NCBI GenBank assembly: GCA_039707465.1
Contig: CM077644.1
Span: 85,509,875 to 85,573,874, forward strand
Direction of reading: 5' to 3'
Length of the DNA: 64,000 nucleotides
Origin: Rhabdophis nuchalis
Taxonomy: Eukaryota; Chordata; Lepidosauria; Squamata; Natricidae
The position numbers and the translations under genes were made by a program. The notes under the pieces are model-generated. The model was not told where the DNA came from. It ran no database searches and saw nothing but the letters and a program-made list of their open reading frames with translations. The first letter of the stretch is position 1, and each line of letters starts with the position of its first letter. This document shows positions 51,804-63,960 of the stretch, in pieces.

Positions 51804-53368
51804 CCGACTTTAGGGATGGTGCTCATCTCAGTTTCAAAGCTGAAGAGTCCCTTCCTTCTAAAAGCATCATCTCAAAACACAGAGGTCTACATTTCTCATC
51901 CTTCAGTCACAAAGTTCTTGGAATCGACATTAAGTGCCCCTGAAAATCATGTTGAAATTGTTTCATTAAAATTGGGAGCTATCAGTAACAAATTCATGTT
52001 TATTTAAGTAAAGGTGCTTTTACTTTCTCTTTCTTTCCTATCCAGATATTTTTCTCCAGGTTTTTAATGGGTAAAAAACCATTAAAAAAAAATACTGTAT
52101 CTAGATTTTATACCTGCTAATATTAATCTGTTTTCTCTTTTTGGTTCATAAACAATTAGTCAGACACTGAGAGCGAGAAAGAGATTCTCCTATTGGGCTA
52201 CATATCATTTATTTTAGATCAGCTCCATGAAGTATGGGTGAAATTTTATTTCCTTACTTTCCCTTAACACCCTAGAAGCAGGATGTTGTTAAACCACCTT
52301 TGAAATTTGAATCATGGCACTTTTATGGCTTTTTAAAAATTAGTTTCATTTGGAGATGAAGGTCTTCAGGAAGTGACTAAGTTAACTGAGTTCATACAGA
52401 ATTCTCTCCCATACCATTCATCTCCCAAGTCAGCAGTCACTTGAATAATTCAGATTTTGAAGAAGTTACAGTGCAGTTAGATAGAATCATTTTAATAAAC
52501 AACTTTAATCTCAAGGTGCTCTCTTATTTTAAGGAAATGTCTTTTTACCTCACCAATAATTTGAGGAAACTATTACAGAGCAGCTAACAAACTCTTATGC
52601 TGACATAATTATCTTCCACAATAATTTGTTGCTCCATACACAGAAAAATAGTGGTCTTAAACACAGAATTGTTGAATTTCAGGATTTCCCCCTCCCCTTA
52701 AATGTTAGGATTGTTTTTCCTGGTATTTCAAAAAGGCAAATCTCAATTGCAGCTTCGTTATAGCTTCAGACATCTCTAACAGTCCCTTAGTAAGTGCAAG
52801 CATTAATGAAGATACAGTAATATGTGAAATATTCGTGTAAACAACTTTGGACTGTTTGGTCTTTCAAAAAAAAATACTGAAAAAATCTTGAGATCATATA
52901 TTCATGTCACTAGCAAATTCAATTCTTGAAACCTATAAATCTTGAGTTCCAATTTTCATAATTAAATGAGTGACATAAATTCCTCCTGAGCTGGTTCCTG
53001 AATCTGTTTCATTCACATAATACAAATTGTTTGCTACCAGGATACATTTCAGAAGCAGTGATGATCTGTGGCTAGAGATGACAATTTTTGCAGGTCTCTC
53101 CAGCTGTCCCCAGTTCTCAAGTTTGAATTATTGAAAATTGTTGGCAAATTGCCTGGTTTGGGTGATGCCATTTATTGATTTGGGTCTTTTAAAAAAATGC
53201 AAACATTTGTAACTCCATCCACTCACAAATCCATCACCTCTAGAGAATTGATGACCCAGCCTAGGTTCTCCAAATACTTGTTTCCTTTAGAGAAAAGTTC
53301 TGTTAACTTCTCACAGGTGATGTAAACCAAAATAAGAAGGTATCTGTTAAATAGTATTTCTGAATCTT

Positions 53369-53488
53369 GGCCATTCCCAGATATATATGGACTTCAACTC
53401 CCAGAAATCCACAGGCTGCATAACCTTTGCTGAGAATTCTGGGAGTTGAGGTCCACTCACCTTTAATTTGCCAAAGTTGGGAAACATT
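53369..53488. mobile_element. Palindromic hAT-type MITE (degraded)
   Basis: TGGACTTCAACTCCCAGAAA and TTCTGGGAGTTGAGGTCCAC are inverted, with GCCAAAGTTGGGAAAC at the right end. The terminal bases have decayed. Confidence 0.65.
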
Positions 53489-55106
53489 TGGTAAGGTGGT
53501 CAAATAGTTTAACATAGTCACTGTGGTGTGAATGAAAGTCTGTCTGTTTTGTTTTTTGTTACATGTGTTGCTCATAAAAAATGGGCAGAACTTAATCACA
53601 TTATTGGGGCCACCATCTTTTGCTCATACCCTGAATACACCGGTGCTTGGGAGGACTGGAATAGCTTAACATGCTTTATACTTGCCTGTCCACTTCCGAA
53701 GGCTAAAAAATAATAAGTTCTTCACACCAGAAAAAGAAATCCATATCAGTTTCATTTCCACAATGGAGAAAGTGTGTGTAGAAGCAAGAAACAGAGTTAC
53801 AGGAGAAGGAAAAATCAAAATTCTGTTCTTTCACTATTTGTAAAGAAAAGGGCATATTCTAAATGCAGCTCTTCTAATTGGATAAAGAGAGCTATACTTC
53901 TTGAACAGATTTTGCATAAATATATATTCTGAAGGGCATAATCATAACTCATAGAAGAATAAGGAGAAAAGAGAAAGGAAAAGCATGAATCAATACAAAG
54001 TACAGCAACATGCACAGCTAGAGTGCTTCAATGACCAAGCAAGTCATTGAACAGGCGACTTCATCCAAGTGTCAACATTTTTGGCTGCAGATGCTCTTGA
54101 AATCCTCCAATTCCAGAGAAGAATAGTGGGGGAGGACCATTCTGGGTTTCTTCATTGATGGCTTTGCATGGCTATTTCAGATCATAACAAGAACAGCAGT
54201 CCAGATAAATGGGTCACTCAAAGCTTACTTGAAAACTTGGTATCCAATGTTCTTCTCCAGTTCAGAATTTAACCAGCATTATTAACAAAAATCCCCTTTT
54301 TTATTGCAACCAACTTGGGCAGGCCATTAATTTATATCTAGTTTCCTCAAATTAAACTGGCACATCCTAGCTTAACATCTGAGTGCAGACCAGATTGGCC
54401 ATATGTTCTCATCTGCTGAGTGATGGAAGCCAGATGACAGCAGATATTGAAATATTTTCACATCAGTGTTCTAGATCTGTATACATTTGCCTTTACCTCT
54501 ATTGATATTCATCTACTTGATAGCCAAGATTCTAGGTTGGTTGTATTCTGTGTACATTGCAACTCTACTTTAGCCATTTTGGGCTTCTTTATGATCAATA
54601 TTTTAAAGCTATAACATAATGCATCTCCCATAAAAATATGGAAAAAAATAGTGGCAATCAACAAAGATGAAATTTGGTAATTCCTCTGCCATCATTGAAT
54701 ATCATGGCACCTAACAAGCTGAATGGTAACGTGAAGCTGTATACAATATCTGCCAAACTATCCAGTTTCACACATCAATTTTTTTTCTCTTTTTCAAATA
54801 GCCATCTTGTATTAGCAACAGCATTACACATTAACAGCAATATAGTATGATAACAGTTTTATATACATAACATTTACAATATTGTATATTAACATAGGGG
54901 GATCTATTTGAGGTTCAAGAAATAAATATGGGTACTCAAATCCAATTGTTCAGTAAAGTTTATTCAACATCTAATCCAATCTACACTCAATCTGAGCTGA
55001 ATCCAAAGTGAGATCCAAAATCCAAAGCTTCATATATTCCATTGGTTGCTAAACCAAATTTACAAATGGAAGCCTCAGTTGTTGTTTTTTAACTTTTTTA
55101 ACTTGA

Positions 55107-55170
55107 CAACATGCAGGCTGAGGAATTCTGGAAATTGAAGTCACATCTTAAGTTGTCAAGTTTACAATAA
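55107..55170. mobile_element. Half copy of palindromic hAT-type MITE (degraded)
   Basis: GAATTCTGGAAATTGAAGTC and TTAAGTTGTCAAGTTT resemble the right half of the palindromic family. Confidence 0.5.
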
Positions 55171-55736
55171 CTCTGGCCTAGAGATGGAAAGGAAAAACTC
55201 TGCATAAGCCATCCTGGAGAAAAAATGGAATAGAACTTTGAGAAATGAAATACATGCTAAGATAAATAATAGAATAATAGATACCTTTTGCTCTCTGCCA
55301 TATCAGCTGCCATATGTTGTTATAGTCACACATTTTGGTAACAATTGCCCCTCTCAAGACACGCAGCAGTGGGTGTGAAAATAAAATTTACAGAGTAGAC
55401 TAAGTGTTGTGGTTATACATAGGTATGGAGCAATGTACCTATAATGACACCATGATTAGAAAGTCTCTTGAAGAGAAGGTAGAACTGTCAGTTATTCAAC
55501 TCATCCCCATTTACAAAAAAGCAAAAATAATGGATTTGGTTTTTGTTTGCTTCTGACTGGCAACAATGCCTTGAATGACTGAATTGGTTACAAAAATCTG
55601 GAAAAACCCCACTTGATTCTTGTCACTTTGGGGAAATCCCATCATACTTCTGAGAGCTTCAAAATCTCTTTACAGTAGCCATCTATTATTCAGATTCACC
55701 AAATCTAGTCTCTTTCATCTCTCATTCTTGCTTTGC

Positions 55737-55761
55737 ACCACACACACACACACACACACTC

Positions 55762-55799
<38 letters not shown>
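55737..55799 (+). repeat. (AC)n(GT)n microsatellite
   Basis: An AC run followed by a GT run around a central CATATG; the whole is a near palindrome. Confidence 0.95.
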
Positions 55800-55802
55800 C
55801 GT

Positions 55803-56103
55803 TTTTGAGCTGATCAATAAATAAGTCAGGGAGACTAGGATAGATCTATTTTGAGCTTTTTAGCTCTTATCAGCTAGTCATACTCTTACTGGGATTTGAA
55901 CCAGGGCTGTATTACATGATAGGCAAAGCTTTAGCCACTTAAGCCACCAGGTTCTCTTCCTGATCAGCTGAGACAGGAGGATAAGTATATACTTGTGCCA
56001 CAACACCCTGTTAGGCCCCAATTAAGGGAGAAAGCATACTGCTCTCCTTTTCTGCCTTTCGGCTCATCACCAGAGACCATCTAGACAGAAAGCCATGAGT
56101 TCA
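55803..56103 (-). repeat. tRNA-derived SINE-like repeat, modular type (copy 3)
   Basis: On the minus strand an A-box-like TGGCTTAAGTGG and a perfect B-box-like GGTTCAAATCCC are visible. The module with CCCCAATTAAGGGAGAAAGC to GACAGAAAGCC lies to the right, whereas in copy 1 (18757) it lies to the left. Confidence 0.65.
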
Positions 56104-56109
56104 CAACGG

Positions 56110-56323
56110 AATATTTTCCTGAAAATAAGACCTAACCAGAAAATAAACCTAGTATAATTTTTCAGGATGCAATGTAAGTTCTACCCAAAAATAAGCCCCA
56201 GTTAAGATCGTCACCCAGATGGACAAATATGGTACCATATTTTTTCTAAAAATAAGACCTAATGGAAAATTTGGAGCAAAAATTAATATAAGACCTAGTC
56301 TTATTTGGTGGGAAATACAATAG
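56110..56323. mobile_element. MITE with AATAAGACC-type termini (copy 3, divergent)
   Basis: AATATTTTCCTGAAAATAAG opens it and several AATAAGACCTA blocks follow. It belongs to the same broad group as 5827 and 20097 but the interior differs. Confidence 0.5.
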
Positions 56324-58094
56324 ATGTGGGTGATAAGAGAACCTGATCCTACAGAGATGTCCATTCTGAGGATGGACTTGTTCATATAAATCATTAACAG
56401 CAGCAGCAGGGAAAACATTAAATGAATTAATGCATAAATAAGCACAATTGTGTCCTTGGCCATTATTATGCTTTCTCCCTCTCCCACTCCTTCTCCTTTT
56501 CCTTTCATAACTGTCAGTCCTCCTTAGTTCAGAAAATTATACAGCCTGTAACTGGCAAAAAGGTGCAATGGCTAAAATGCTGAAATTCAGCAAAACAAAA
56601 CCTGTTTCCAGGTCACCCTTTCAAGGACTGCATTTATTATCAAGGGTGACACCCTGCTGTTCCTAGGGCAGTCTGTCCTTGAGTCACTGATGAAGGATTG
56701 AATGCAAGTCAAACAGAAATGTCAGCAGGAGAGCAGAGTAAAAGAGGTGCTTAGCCTGGCAAAGATTAAATTAGAATACCTGCCTTTCATCAACGTATGG
56801 ATTTGGTTTGGCGAATTAACATTACATAGCTCATTATGTGTCCCTGGGTGTAAAACTGTTTGAAGGAAGTAAATTCACTGAAGCCAGAATAAAATATGGA
56901 GGGAGGGAGGGTGGGAGGGCAGGAGGGAGGAAATAATAATAAAGATAATAATCATGAATTATTATGCTGAAAAAACATAAATGTTCAGTGTTTGTGCAGT
57001 GGTGAAAATAATGGTGAGGAAAGAAAACTTAAGAACCTATATCAAAACTGAGTGGAAGGACAGGCAATTTGATCACGTAATTAAATAAACAATTAATACA
57101 ATTAATTAATATAATTAATGAATTGCTAGAAAATAGAAAGACTCCATTGTGTTGCTGGATTCAGATTTTCCTTGTCTAAAATGCAAATGGATTTGATGAC
57201 GCAAAATAGGAGGGGAAACCCTTCTTTGGTCTGAGACCTGAGTGACATGCCATCAAATTCTAAATAAATGGATAAACTCATGTGTTTAAGACAGGGGCAT
57301 AAAGTAAACCATGGAAGTGGTTTATTAGCCGCAACCTTGTTTTACATATAATTGTATTGCTTCGTTAAAAAAAAAAACCCAATATGTAATCAATAATTTC
57401 ACCCTCTGCAGCCTTTCAATTCAAGAACCAACAATGAAGGCACTGGAAAAAAAGCTGTTTCTGAGGTCAGACAAATTGGGCTTGATCTCAAATTATAAGC
57501 AAACAAAGTTGATGTTCCAAATTAGGCTTGAGGGGAATTATACTGTATATTCTGTGTGATTCCAAAGTTATATTTTATCATACTTTCTTCCTTATTAAGC
57601 AGAAAAGTGTTTACATTACCAAAGTTTAGTGTGATACCTTCAAATTGGATGGAAGGGCAGCTCAATAATACTGCCATGGTAATTCATTATTCCAAATCCC
57701 AAAATGAAGCCCTTGCAATAATAGCTATTGTCTTGTTGCACTAATCACTATATCTGGACTAATTATTGACAATACATTAGCTCAAGTCTGAGATTATACA
57801 TTATACAATTCTCACTAGTGCAAATTTCATCAGAAACTTTACAAATGTTGCCAATACTAATTGTGTCAGCCCTTTGAGGTAGTTCAGACAGGAAACAAAA
57901 AACACAAGTTATTACCTTTATTGTAAAACTAGGGAGGGTTCCTTCTGCAATGCTTTCTCCTGCTCGATTTCTACTGTGGGCTGAAGTATCTTTTTTCAAG
58001 CAGTGGCTTTTCTTCCTGTCTCTCAAGGTTATTCTCTAAGCCCGTTACATCTCCATTGCAATTGTCATCAAAGATAATTAGGTTTAAACTTAGC

Positions 58095-59275
58095 CAGCAA
58101 CTCAATTTACACCTTTAAAGTCCTATATAGCATGGGACCAGGTTATCTGTGAGACTGCCTCTCCCTAGGGTGATCTATGTGTCCTCTCAGATTAGATAGG
58201 ATGGGCATGTTCCTAGTCCATTCCTATAAATGTTGGGACCTACAAAGCCCATTTTCTTGGTGATAGCTCCTATCCTATAGAACACCTTTTCCTCTAAAGT
58301 TCAGCAGACTAGCTGTGATGACTTGGGGCATGGCATGAAAGCAACACAGCCAGAGGTCTAACTCCCCTTTATTGCTCCAACTTTGTCCCCAAACATCACC
58401 GTGTTTACCACAAGTCCTGGAGCAAAGCTCACATGCACCTTAAACAGCTTCTGGCTGTGAGTAGTCCAATAAGCAAGGTTTGCAAAGCAGTAAGCAAGGC
58501 AAGAAGTCCAGTTAGCAATGTTAGCAAAACAGTAACCAGAGCCAGAAGTTCAGTGAAGCAGGTAAATTGGGCAAGCCCCCCAAGACAGAGTACAGTAATC
58601 TCCAGATGTTAGCAAGTGCACACGAGGCTCCACTGATTCAATGCTTGTTCCTGGCAAATGCCCCTCCCACTGGTATCTCCTTACATCTCAGTCACCAGGT
58701 GTGCCTTGTGAAGGGGAGTGGGGCACTCTCCTCCCTCGTAGCTGACTCAGTCTGCATTGTTCTTGCCTTCTCTCTTCTCTTCATGCTCTAGGATCAGGAG
58801 GGGGTGGTTCTTGCTCTGAGCTCTGTGTCTCATGTTCATCTTGCCCCTGGAACAGCTACAAGCTGTTCTAATCCTGAAATGCTTTGGCATGACTGGCTCG
58901 GCCCTTCCTCAGTTTCCTCCAAAACCAAAGGAAATGCTCCCTTGATCTGTGTCGTCTCCTGTTCCAGCTCATCTTCCACTGCAGATTCAAGCTTCGATGA
59001 GGGGCATGACACTACCATTCTTTTAACCTTCCAAAAAACACTTAAGATCTGGCTATCACTTCTCAACTTTGGGATAAGTTGAGATGGATCAGAAGATCTT
59101 CTTGTGGGCTCCATGTGAAACTCTAGCTACAGCGCTAAGCTTTGGTTGCTTGTGGTTTTAATATTTTTCTGTTGTATTTAAATATTGTTGTGTTATTTGT
59201 GTTGTGAGCCTCCCAGGGTTTGATGCAAAATGGACTATATAGATGTTGTAAATAAACAAATGAATAAAATAAACT
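58095..59275 (+). mobile_element. L2-type LINE 3' fragment split by a solo LTR
   Basis: The left part (TTTAAAGTCCTATATAGCAT, GTTATCTGTGAGACTGCC) and the right part from 59012 (CTTAAGATCTGGCTATC, GTGAGCCTCCCAGGGTTTGA) are consecutive pieces of an L2 3' end in + orientation. The LTR at 58314-59011 separates them. Confidence 0.65.
58314..59011 (-). mobile_element. Probable solo LTR inserted in an L2
   Basis: The element begins TGTGATGACTTGG and ends GGGGCATGACA, so it has TG/CA ends with short inverted termini. The flanks CTAGC (58309-58313) and CTACC (59012-59016) are a likely 5-bp duplication with one change. On the minus strand GCAATAAAGGGG is a polyadenylation signal about 50 bases from the end. 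There is no internal coding region, so it is a solo LTR; superfamily is undetermined. Confidence 0.65.
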
Positions 59276-60264
59276 TACTGATTAACCACTAAAGTGATAG
59301 TTTGCTTATGTCAGTTACAGACGTACGGCTTATTATTTCACGGTTTTCCTGTTTGTCTGTATGCTATATCTTATTTGATTCATGGGTTTTTTAATTTATT
59401 CTATTTGCTTTGCATTTATGAAAATGGATCCCTGACCAAAAACGAATAAATAAAATGAAAGCCAAATAAATACTTTCTGGGAGCATACAGTGGCTAAAAC
59501 AAACATACTGCAAGAAGCCTACAGAATCCAGTCTCTAAGTAGCTACAGAATGTTCTCCTATGCAAAAGAATAAAAAGCCGTTCTCTACTTTCCCACTTTG
59601 CCCCTTGAACGCTGAGGAAAATGACTTCTGTATTTTCATTTTAAAAGCCGAAGCCATAATTCTCTCATCATCAGCATCAGTCATCATCCTATCAGTTCTT
59701 CATTTCCTCCACATCCTCTTGCCTTTTTCAAGCAGGGTAAAAAAAAAAAGGCTTTTAATTACTCAGCGTGATGATAGAAGGCACTCCTCATTTTATTATA
59801 CACTATGTGGGCAAAGTCTGGCTTAGCCGACGTTATTGAATTGCAACTTTCAGTAACGCTGTCTGAGAAAGTTGAGAACTGTAATCCAATGCATTCAGAT
59901 GACATAATCACCCACAATTTGTCTTTACTCATTAAAGAGGGTCGCCCTCCCCTACCTCCCATCGTCCTTAAAACTCACATTAGCATTGAAAAATGGGGAG
60001 CAGCAAGCTTCAGCGACACAACATCCCTGACTCACCAAAACTGGATTAAAGCATTTAAAATAGAAGGGAGGGAGGTTTGCAACTTCCATCCACATGATCT
60101 GTAACATAAGAGGATACTGTGTGTATGCATATTGTACTACTTGTCACATAGGGTGTAGTTAAATTCAGGATTGAAATGGGCCAGAGCAACGCCAATAACG
60201 AAACAGCTCCATCTGGTGCACCAGACAATTTCCTAAATCAAAGCTCCTTCAGACTGTCTCTCAT
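59276..60264. other. Unique intergenic sequence
   Basis: No repeat or gene is recognised. Short open frames on both strands lack domains. Base composition is less AT-rich than its surroundings around 59820-60010. Confidence 0.5.
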
Positions 60265-61090
60265 GACTTGAGTCCCTCACGGCTTGACTACTGCAACGTG
60301 CTCTACATGGGGCTTCCCTTAAAGGCCAGCCAAAGTCTTCAATTGGTCTAGAATGCAGTAGCTTTGCCAGTGAGCATTGTCCAGTGAGCATTGCCAACAC
60401 TGCCTACCTCTCCTTCACCCGCTTCACTGTTTGTCAGTTTCTTTCCACACTTGATTCAAGATGCTGGTTGTTACCTATAAATGCCTTCAGAGCATAGGGC
60501 TGTGATGGCGAACCTATGGAATGTGTGGCCGAAGTGGCACGTGGAACCATGTCAGCTGGCACGCATGGCATCGCCCATTCCTTTTCCGTGTTTCTGGTGC
60601 ACATGCATGCATGGAGATCAGCTGTTTTTGCGCATGCGGTCTTCTGGTTTCTGTTACATGCATGCATGCCAGGTAGCTGATTGTCATGCACACATGCATG
60701 CCAGTAACCAGAAGACAAGCTGACCAGTGTGCATGTGCACACTAAAAACCAGAAGTTCATTTCCCGATACACACATGTCCAATTGGCAGCTTCTTTTTTG
60801 GGGCCGTCCCTGAAAAATGTGTGTATGTGTGCACACTCCCTTTTCAGCACTCAGTGCCAAAAAGGTTTGCCATCATTGGCATAGGCCTTAGTTACTTGAA
60901 GAATTGCCTGTCTCTCATTGTATCTGTCGGGCAGAGTTTGATTAGACAATGCCGTCTGTTAGGACCTGGAACCATGCCTTCTCTTCAACTGAGCTTGCCC
61001 TCTAGAATGAAGTTCCCTCAAGATCTGAATGGCACCAGCTTTCCTGGTGTTTCAATCCAGTCATTCAAGGCATTGTTGCCAATAAGAAGC
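60265..61090 (+). mobile_element. L2-type LINE 3' fragment split by a hAT-type MITE
   Basis: The left part encodes a decayed SRLDYCN-like segment (GGCTTGACTACTGCAACGTG, ACATGGGGCTTCCC), the right part continues from 60879 with TAGTTACTTGAAG and CCATGCCTTCTC. The MITE at 60500-60878 interrupts it. Confidence 0.65.
60500..60878. mobile_element. hAT-type MITE inserted in an L2
   Basis: TGTGATGGCGAACCTATGG at the left and AAAGGTTTGCCATCATTG at the right are inverted. The flanks GCATAGGG (60492-60499) and GCATAGGC (60879-60886) agree at 7 of 8 bases. The interior has tandem CATGCATGCC-like modules. It shares its 3' terminus with the foldback at 10200-10845. Confidence 0.82.
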
Positions 61091-61531
61091 AAATGAAAAT
61101 CAAATTTGTAATGAGTAACAACAACGAAACTCCTTCCTTGAATTAGATGAAGTACCAACTTCATCCTTTCCTATCATCTCATGGGAAAGGGAAAACATGA
61201 CAGTGCAAATCATTTAGACAGACAGAGTGAGAGACAACTAGTGAGAGAAGCAATTCCCCCCCCCCCCCAAAAGATAGATTGCAGGGCTGGAGTTACCCTT
61301 GACAATGGCATCTTCTCAAGTAGACACAGAATGTACACAATGCACAATTTAGCAGGTGATAAAATTAGGAACAGGTTACTTTTTTTAACCCTGGGATCAT
61401 TGTCATTTAATTAAGCTGGATCCCTCACCTTTATTACTAAATGTGATTCAGATGTCATCATAGGTATATATCGGCTGTTCCCAACAGATTGCTGATTTCA
61501 GGTGGATGACATGAAACCATGGTCTAATACA

Positions 61532-62165
61532 GTGGTCGGCAAACCGTGGCTCGCGAGCTGCATGCAGCTCTTTGGCCCCTCGAGTGCGGCTCTTCCTCCA
61601 CCCTCGCTGACGGTGGGATACCTGGGACCCGCCGGAGCAACCCTCCCTACCGGCCGCCGATTCCCTCCCTCCCTCTCTCCGCAGAGCCTCCCCAGCCGGC
61701 ATGCTGGCCACTCGTCTACTTCCAGGGGGTACGGAGGCTCCACAGGCAGGGGGAGGGAACCGGCATCCAGTGGGTCACCCACTGAACGCCGTTCCTTCCC
61801 CCCCACATGGAGCCTTCTCACTCCTGGAAGTAGCCGGAGCGAGCGGCCGGGTGAGCGGGGGGGGCAGGCTACTTCCAGGGCGATTGGAGGGAACCGGCGT
61901 CCAGTGGGTGACCCACTGAATGCCGTTCCTTTCCCTCCCACATGGAGCCTGGAAGTAGCCTGAGTGAGCCGCCGGGCAAGCGGGCAGGCCAGGCTACTTC
62001 CAGGACGATTGGAGGTCACCCACTGAATGCCGTTCCTCCCCCCCACACACACAGAGCCTGGAAGTAGCCTGAGCAAGCACAACGGGCAGCCGGGTGGGCC
62101 AGGCTAAGGCGAGTGAGTGAGTAAACGCGGTGGGCTGGGCTAAGGAGGCTCCGCAGGGGGTGGGG
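61532..62165. repeat. GC-rich repeat with MITE-like start and internal tandem units
   Basis: It begins CAGTGGTCGGCAAACCGTGG, which looks like a hAT-type terminus. Inside, a unit with CACTGAACGCCGTTCCTT, CACATGGAGCCT and GGCTACTTCCAGG recurs at about 61770, 61907 and 62015 with spacings of roughly 135 and 106 bases. The open frames of up to 194 codons on both strands follow from the high GC content. Confidence 0.65.
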
Positions 62166-62167
62166 GG

Positions 62168-62420
62168 CAGACAGACAGACAGAGAGAGGAACAGACACAG
62201 AGAGAGACAGGGAGGGAAGGGGGAATCAGAGAGTGACAGACACACACAGAGAGACAGGGAGTGACAGAGAGAGGGAGGGACGGAGAGAAAGATAGACAGA
62301 GACACAGAATGAGTGATTAAGTGCTTGAATGTGAGACAGACACACACACACACACACACACACAGAGTGACACAGATGGTCAGATGATGGAGAGAGAGAC
62401 AGAGATAGAGAGAGAAAGAG
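62168..62420 (+). repeat. Compound (GACA)n/(GAGA)n/(CA)n microsatellite
   Basis: About 250 bases of purine-rich repeat with GACAGACA, GAGAGA and CACACA blocks. Confidence 0.93.
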
Positions 62421-63788
62421 GGTCGGGCCCACCACAGAGAAGGCCCTTCCCCTGGCCGTCGCCCGCTGGCACTGCCTAGTGGACAGCACCTAGAGAAGTC
62501 CCTCTCTGTGGGAGCAAATCGGCTGCAGGGATGTATGAGGCAGAATGCGATCCCGCAAATAACTAGGTCCCGTGCCATGGAGAACTTTAAAGATGGTAAT
62601 CAACACCTTGAAGCGCACCTGAAAGACCACAGGCAGCCAGTGAAGCTCGAGCAGGAGTGGTGTTACGTGGGAGAACCTGGAGGCTCCCAGGATTGCCCGC
62701 GCGGCCGCGTTCTGGACTAGCTGTAGCCTTCGGGTGCACTTCAAGGGAAGCCCCATTTAGAGAGTGTTACAATAGTCTAGACGGGATGTCACGAGTGCAT
62801 GAGTGACTGTGCGAAGGGCGTCCCAATCCAATAAGGGACGCAACTGGCATACCAGGCGGACCTGGTAGAATGCCCCCCTGGCCATGGCCATCACTTGATC
62901 TTCCATGGACAGCTGGGTATCCAGGAGGACGCCCAAGTTGCGTGCCCTATCCACAGGGGCTAGATGTTCACCCCCAATGGCCAGTGATGGAATAAACTGG
63001 TTGTACTGGGATGCCGGAAACCACAGCCACTCTGTCTTGGATGGGTTGAGTCTGAGTCTGTTCCTTCCCATTCAAACCCGCACGGCTTCTAGACACCAGG
63101 ACATCACTTCGATGGCATCATTGGGGTGATTTGGGGTAGATATGTACAGCTGGGTGTCATCAGCATACAGGTGGTACTCTACCCCAAAACCACGGATGAT
63201 CTCGCCCAGCGGCTTCATATATGTGTTGAACAGGAGCGGCGAGAGGACCGACCCCTGAGGCACCCCACATGTGAGGGGTCTCGAGGTTAACCTCTGCCCT
63301 CCTGCCAACACAAATTGCGATCGACTGGAGAGGTAGGAGGAGAGCCACCGTAGAACGGTGCCCCTCACCCCAACCCCTCCAGTCGATGCAATAGGATACC
63401 ATGGTCGATGGTATCAAAAGCCACCGAGAGGTCTAATAGGACCAGGATGGAGGAACAACCCCCATCTCTGGCCCTCCAGAGATCATCTACCAACGCGACC
63501 AATGCCGTCTCAGTGCTGTGTCCGGGCCGGAAGCCGGGCTGACACGGGTCCAGATAAACCATTTCCTCCAGGTGCCGAGGGAACTGTTGAGCCACCACAC
63601 TCTCTACAACCTTCGCCAAAAAGTGAAGGTTGGAGACCGGACAATAATTTACTAACAATGCTGGGTCCAGGGAAGGCTTCTTGAGGAGGGGCCTCACCAC
63701 CGCCTCTTTCAAGACGGCAGGCAAGATCCCCTCACTCAAAGAAGCATTCATTATCTCCTGGAGCCAACCTCTTGTAACCTCCCAGAAA
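62421..63788 (-). mobile_element. L2-type LINE fragment with reverse transcriptase
   Basis: Read on the minus strand from about 63751, the RT motifs appear in order: VVRPLLKKPSLDP, LLDLSVAFDTID (motif A), GVPQGSVLSPLLFN (motif B), YADDTQLY (motif C, at about 63144-63167), SRLDYCNTL and LHWLPV near the C-terminus. Breaks near 63370, 63071 and 62756 separate the pieces, so the protein is not intact. The 5' ORF1 and endonuclease part are missing. It is the best preserved LINE of the window. Confidence 0.9.
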
Positions 63789-63960
63789 GAAGAAAGAACT
63801 TATAACCATAATTGAGCCTAAAAGTTTGGTTGCTAACCAAGACCATTGTTAAGTGAGTTTCACATTTTCCAAGTTGGCCACGCCCACCCAGTCACATGAC
63901 CGCTGAGCCACTCCCACAAAACAGGCCACACCTTCCGGCTCTCAAAAGAAATTTCAATCA
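63789..63960. mobile_element. MITE fragment related to 14925-15432
   Basis: TTGAGCCTAAAAGTTTGGTT, GTTGCTAACCAAG, GTTGGCCACGCCCACCCAGT and ACAGGCCACACC match the distal part of the hAT-type element at 14925-15432. Its left end adjoins the L2 at 62421-63788. No terminus was recognised at the right. Confidence 0.65.

Larger units (their letters stand above)
51804..58090. other. Downstream intergenic stretch, second part
   Basis: No gene is recognised. It includes two MITE remnants (53369, 55107), AC/GT microsatellites (55737), a SINE-like repeat (55803) and another MITE (56110). 51804-53365, 53490-55100 and 56330-58090 appear to be unique AT-rich sequence without clear signals. Confidence 0.6.

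Noticed and set aside
56149..56508. Minus-strand open frame of 119 codons with hydrophobic stretches
   Set aside because: The start lies in unique DNA and the end in a MITE; no family match is recognised and AT-rich DNA readily gives hydrophobic frames.
56556..56660. Possible tRNA-like start (GTGCAATGGCTAAAATGCTG)
   Set aside because: An A-box-like stretch is present but no convincing B box at the right distance, and no cloverleaf could be drawn.
60434..60850. Minus-strand open frame of 138 codons
   Set aside because: It crosses the border of an L2 fragment and a hAT-type MITE, and its Cys/His-rich look comes from CATGCATG repeats.
61498..62578. Two minus-strand open frames of 194 codons and several plus-strand ones
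   Set aside because: They run through GC-rich tandem repeats and a GACA microsatellite in several frames at once, with no domain.
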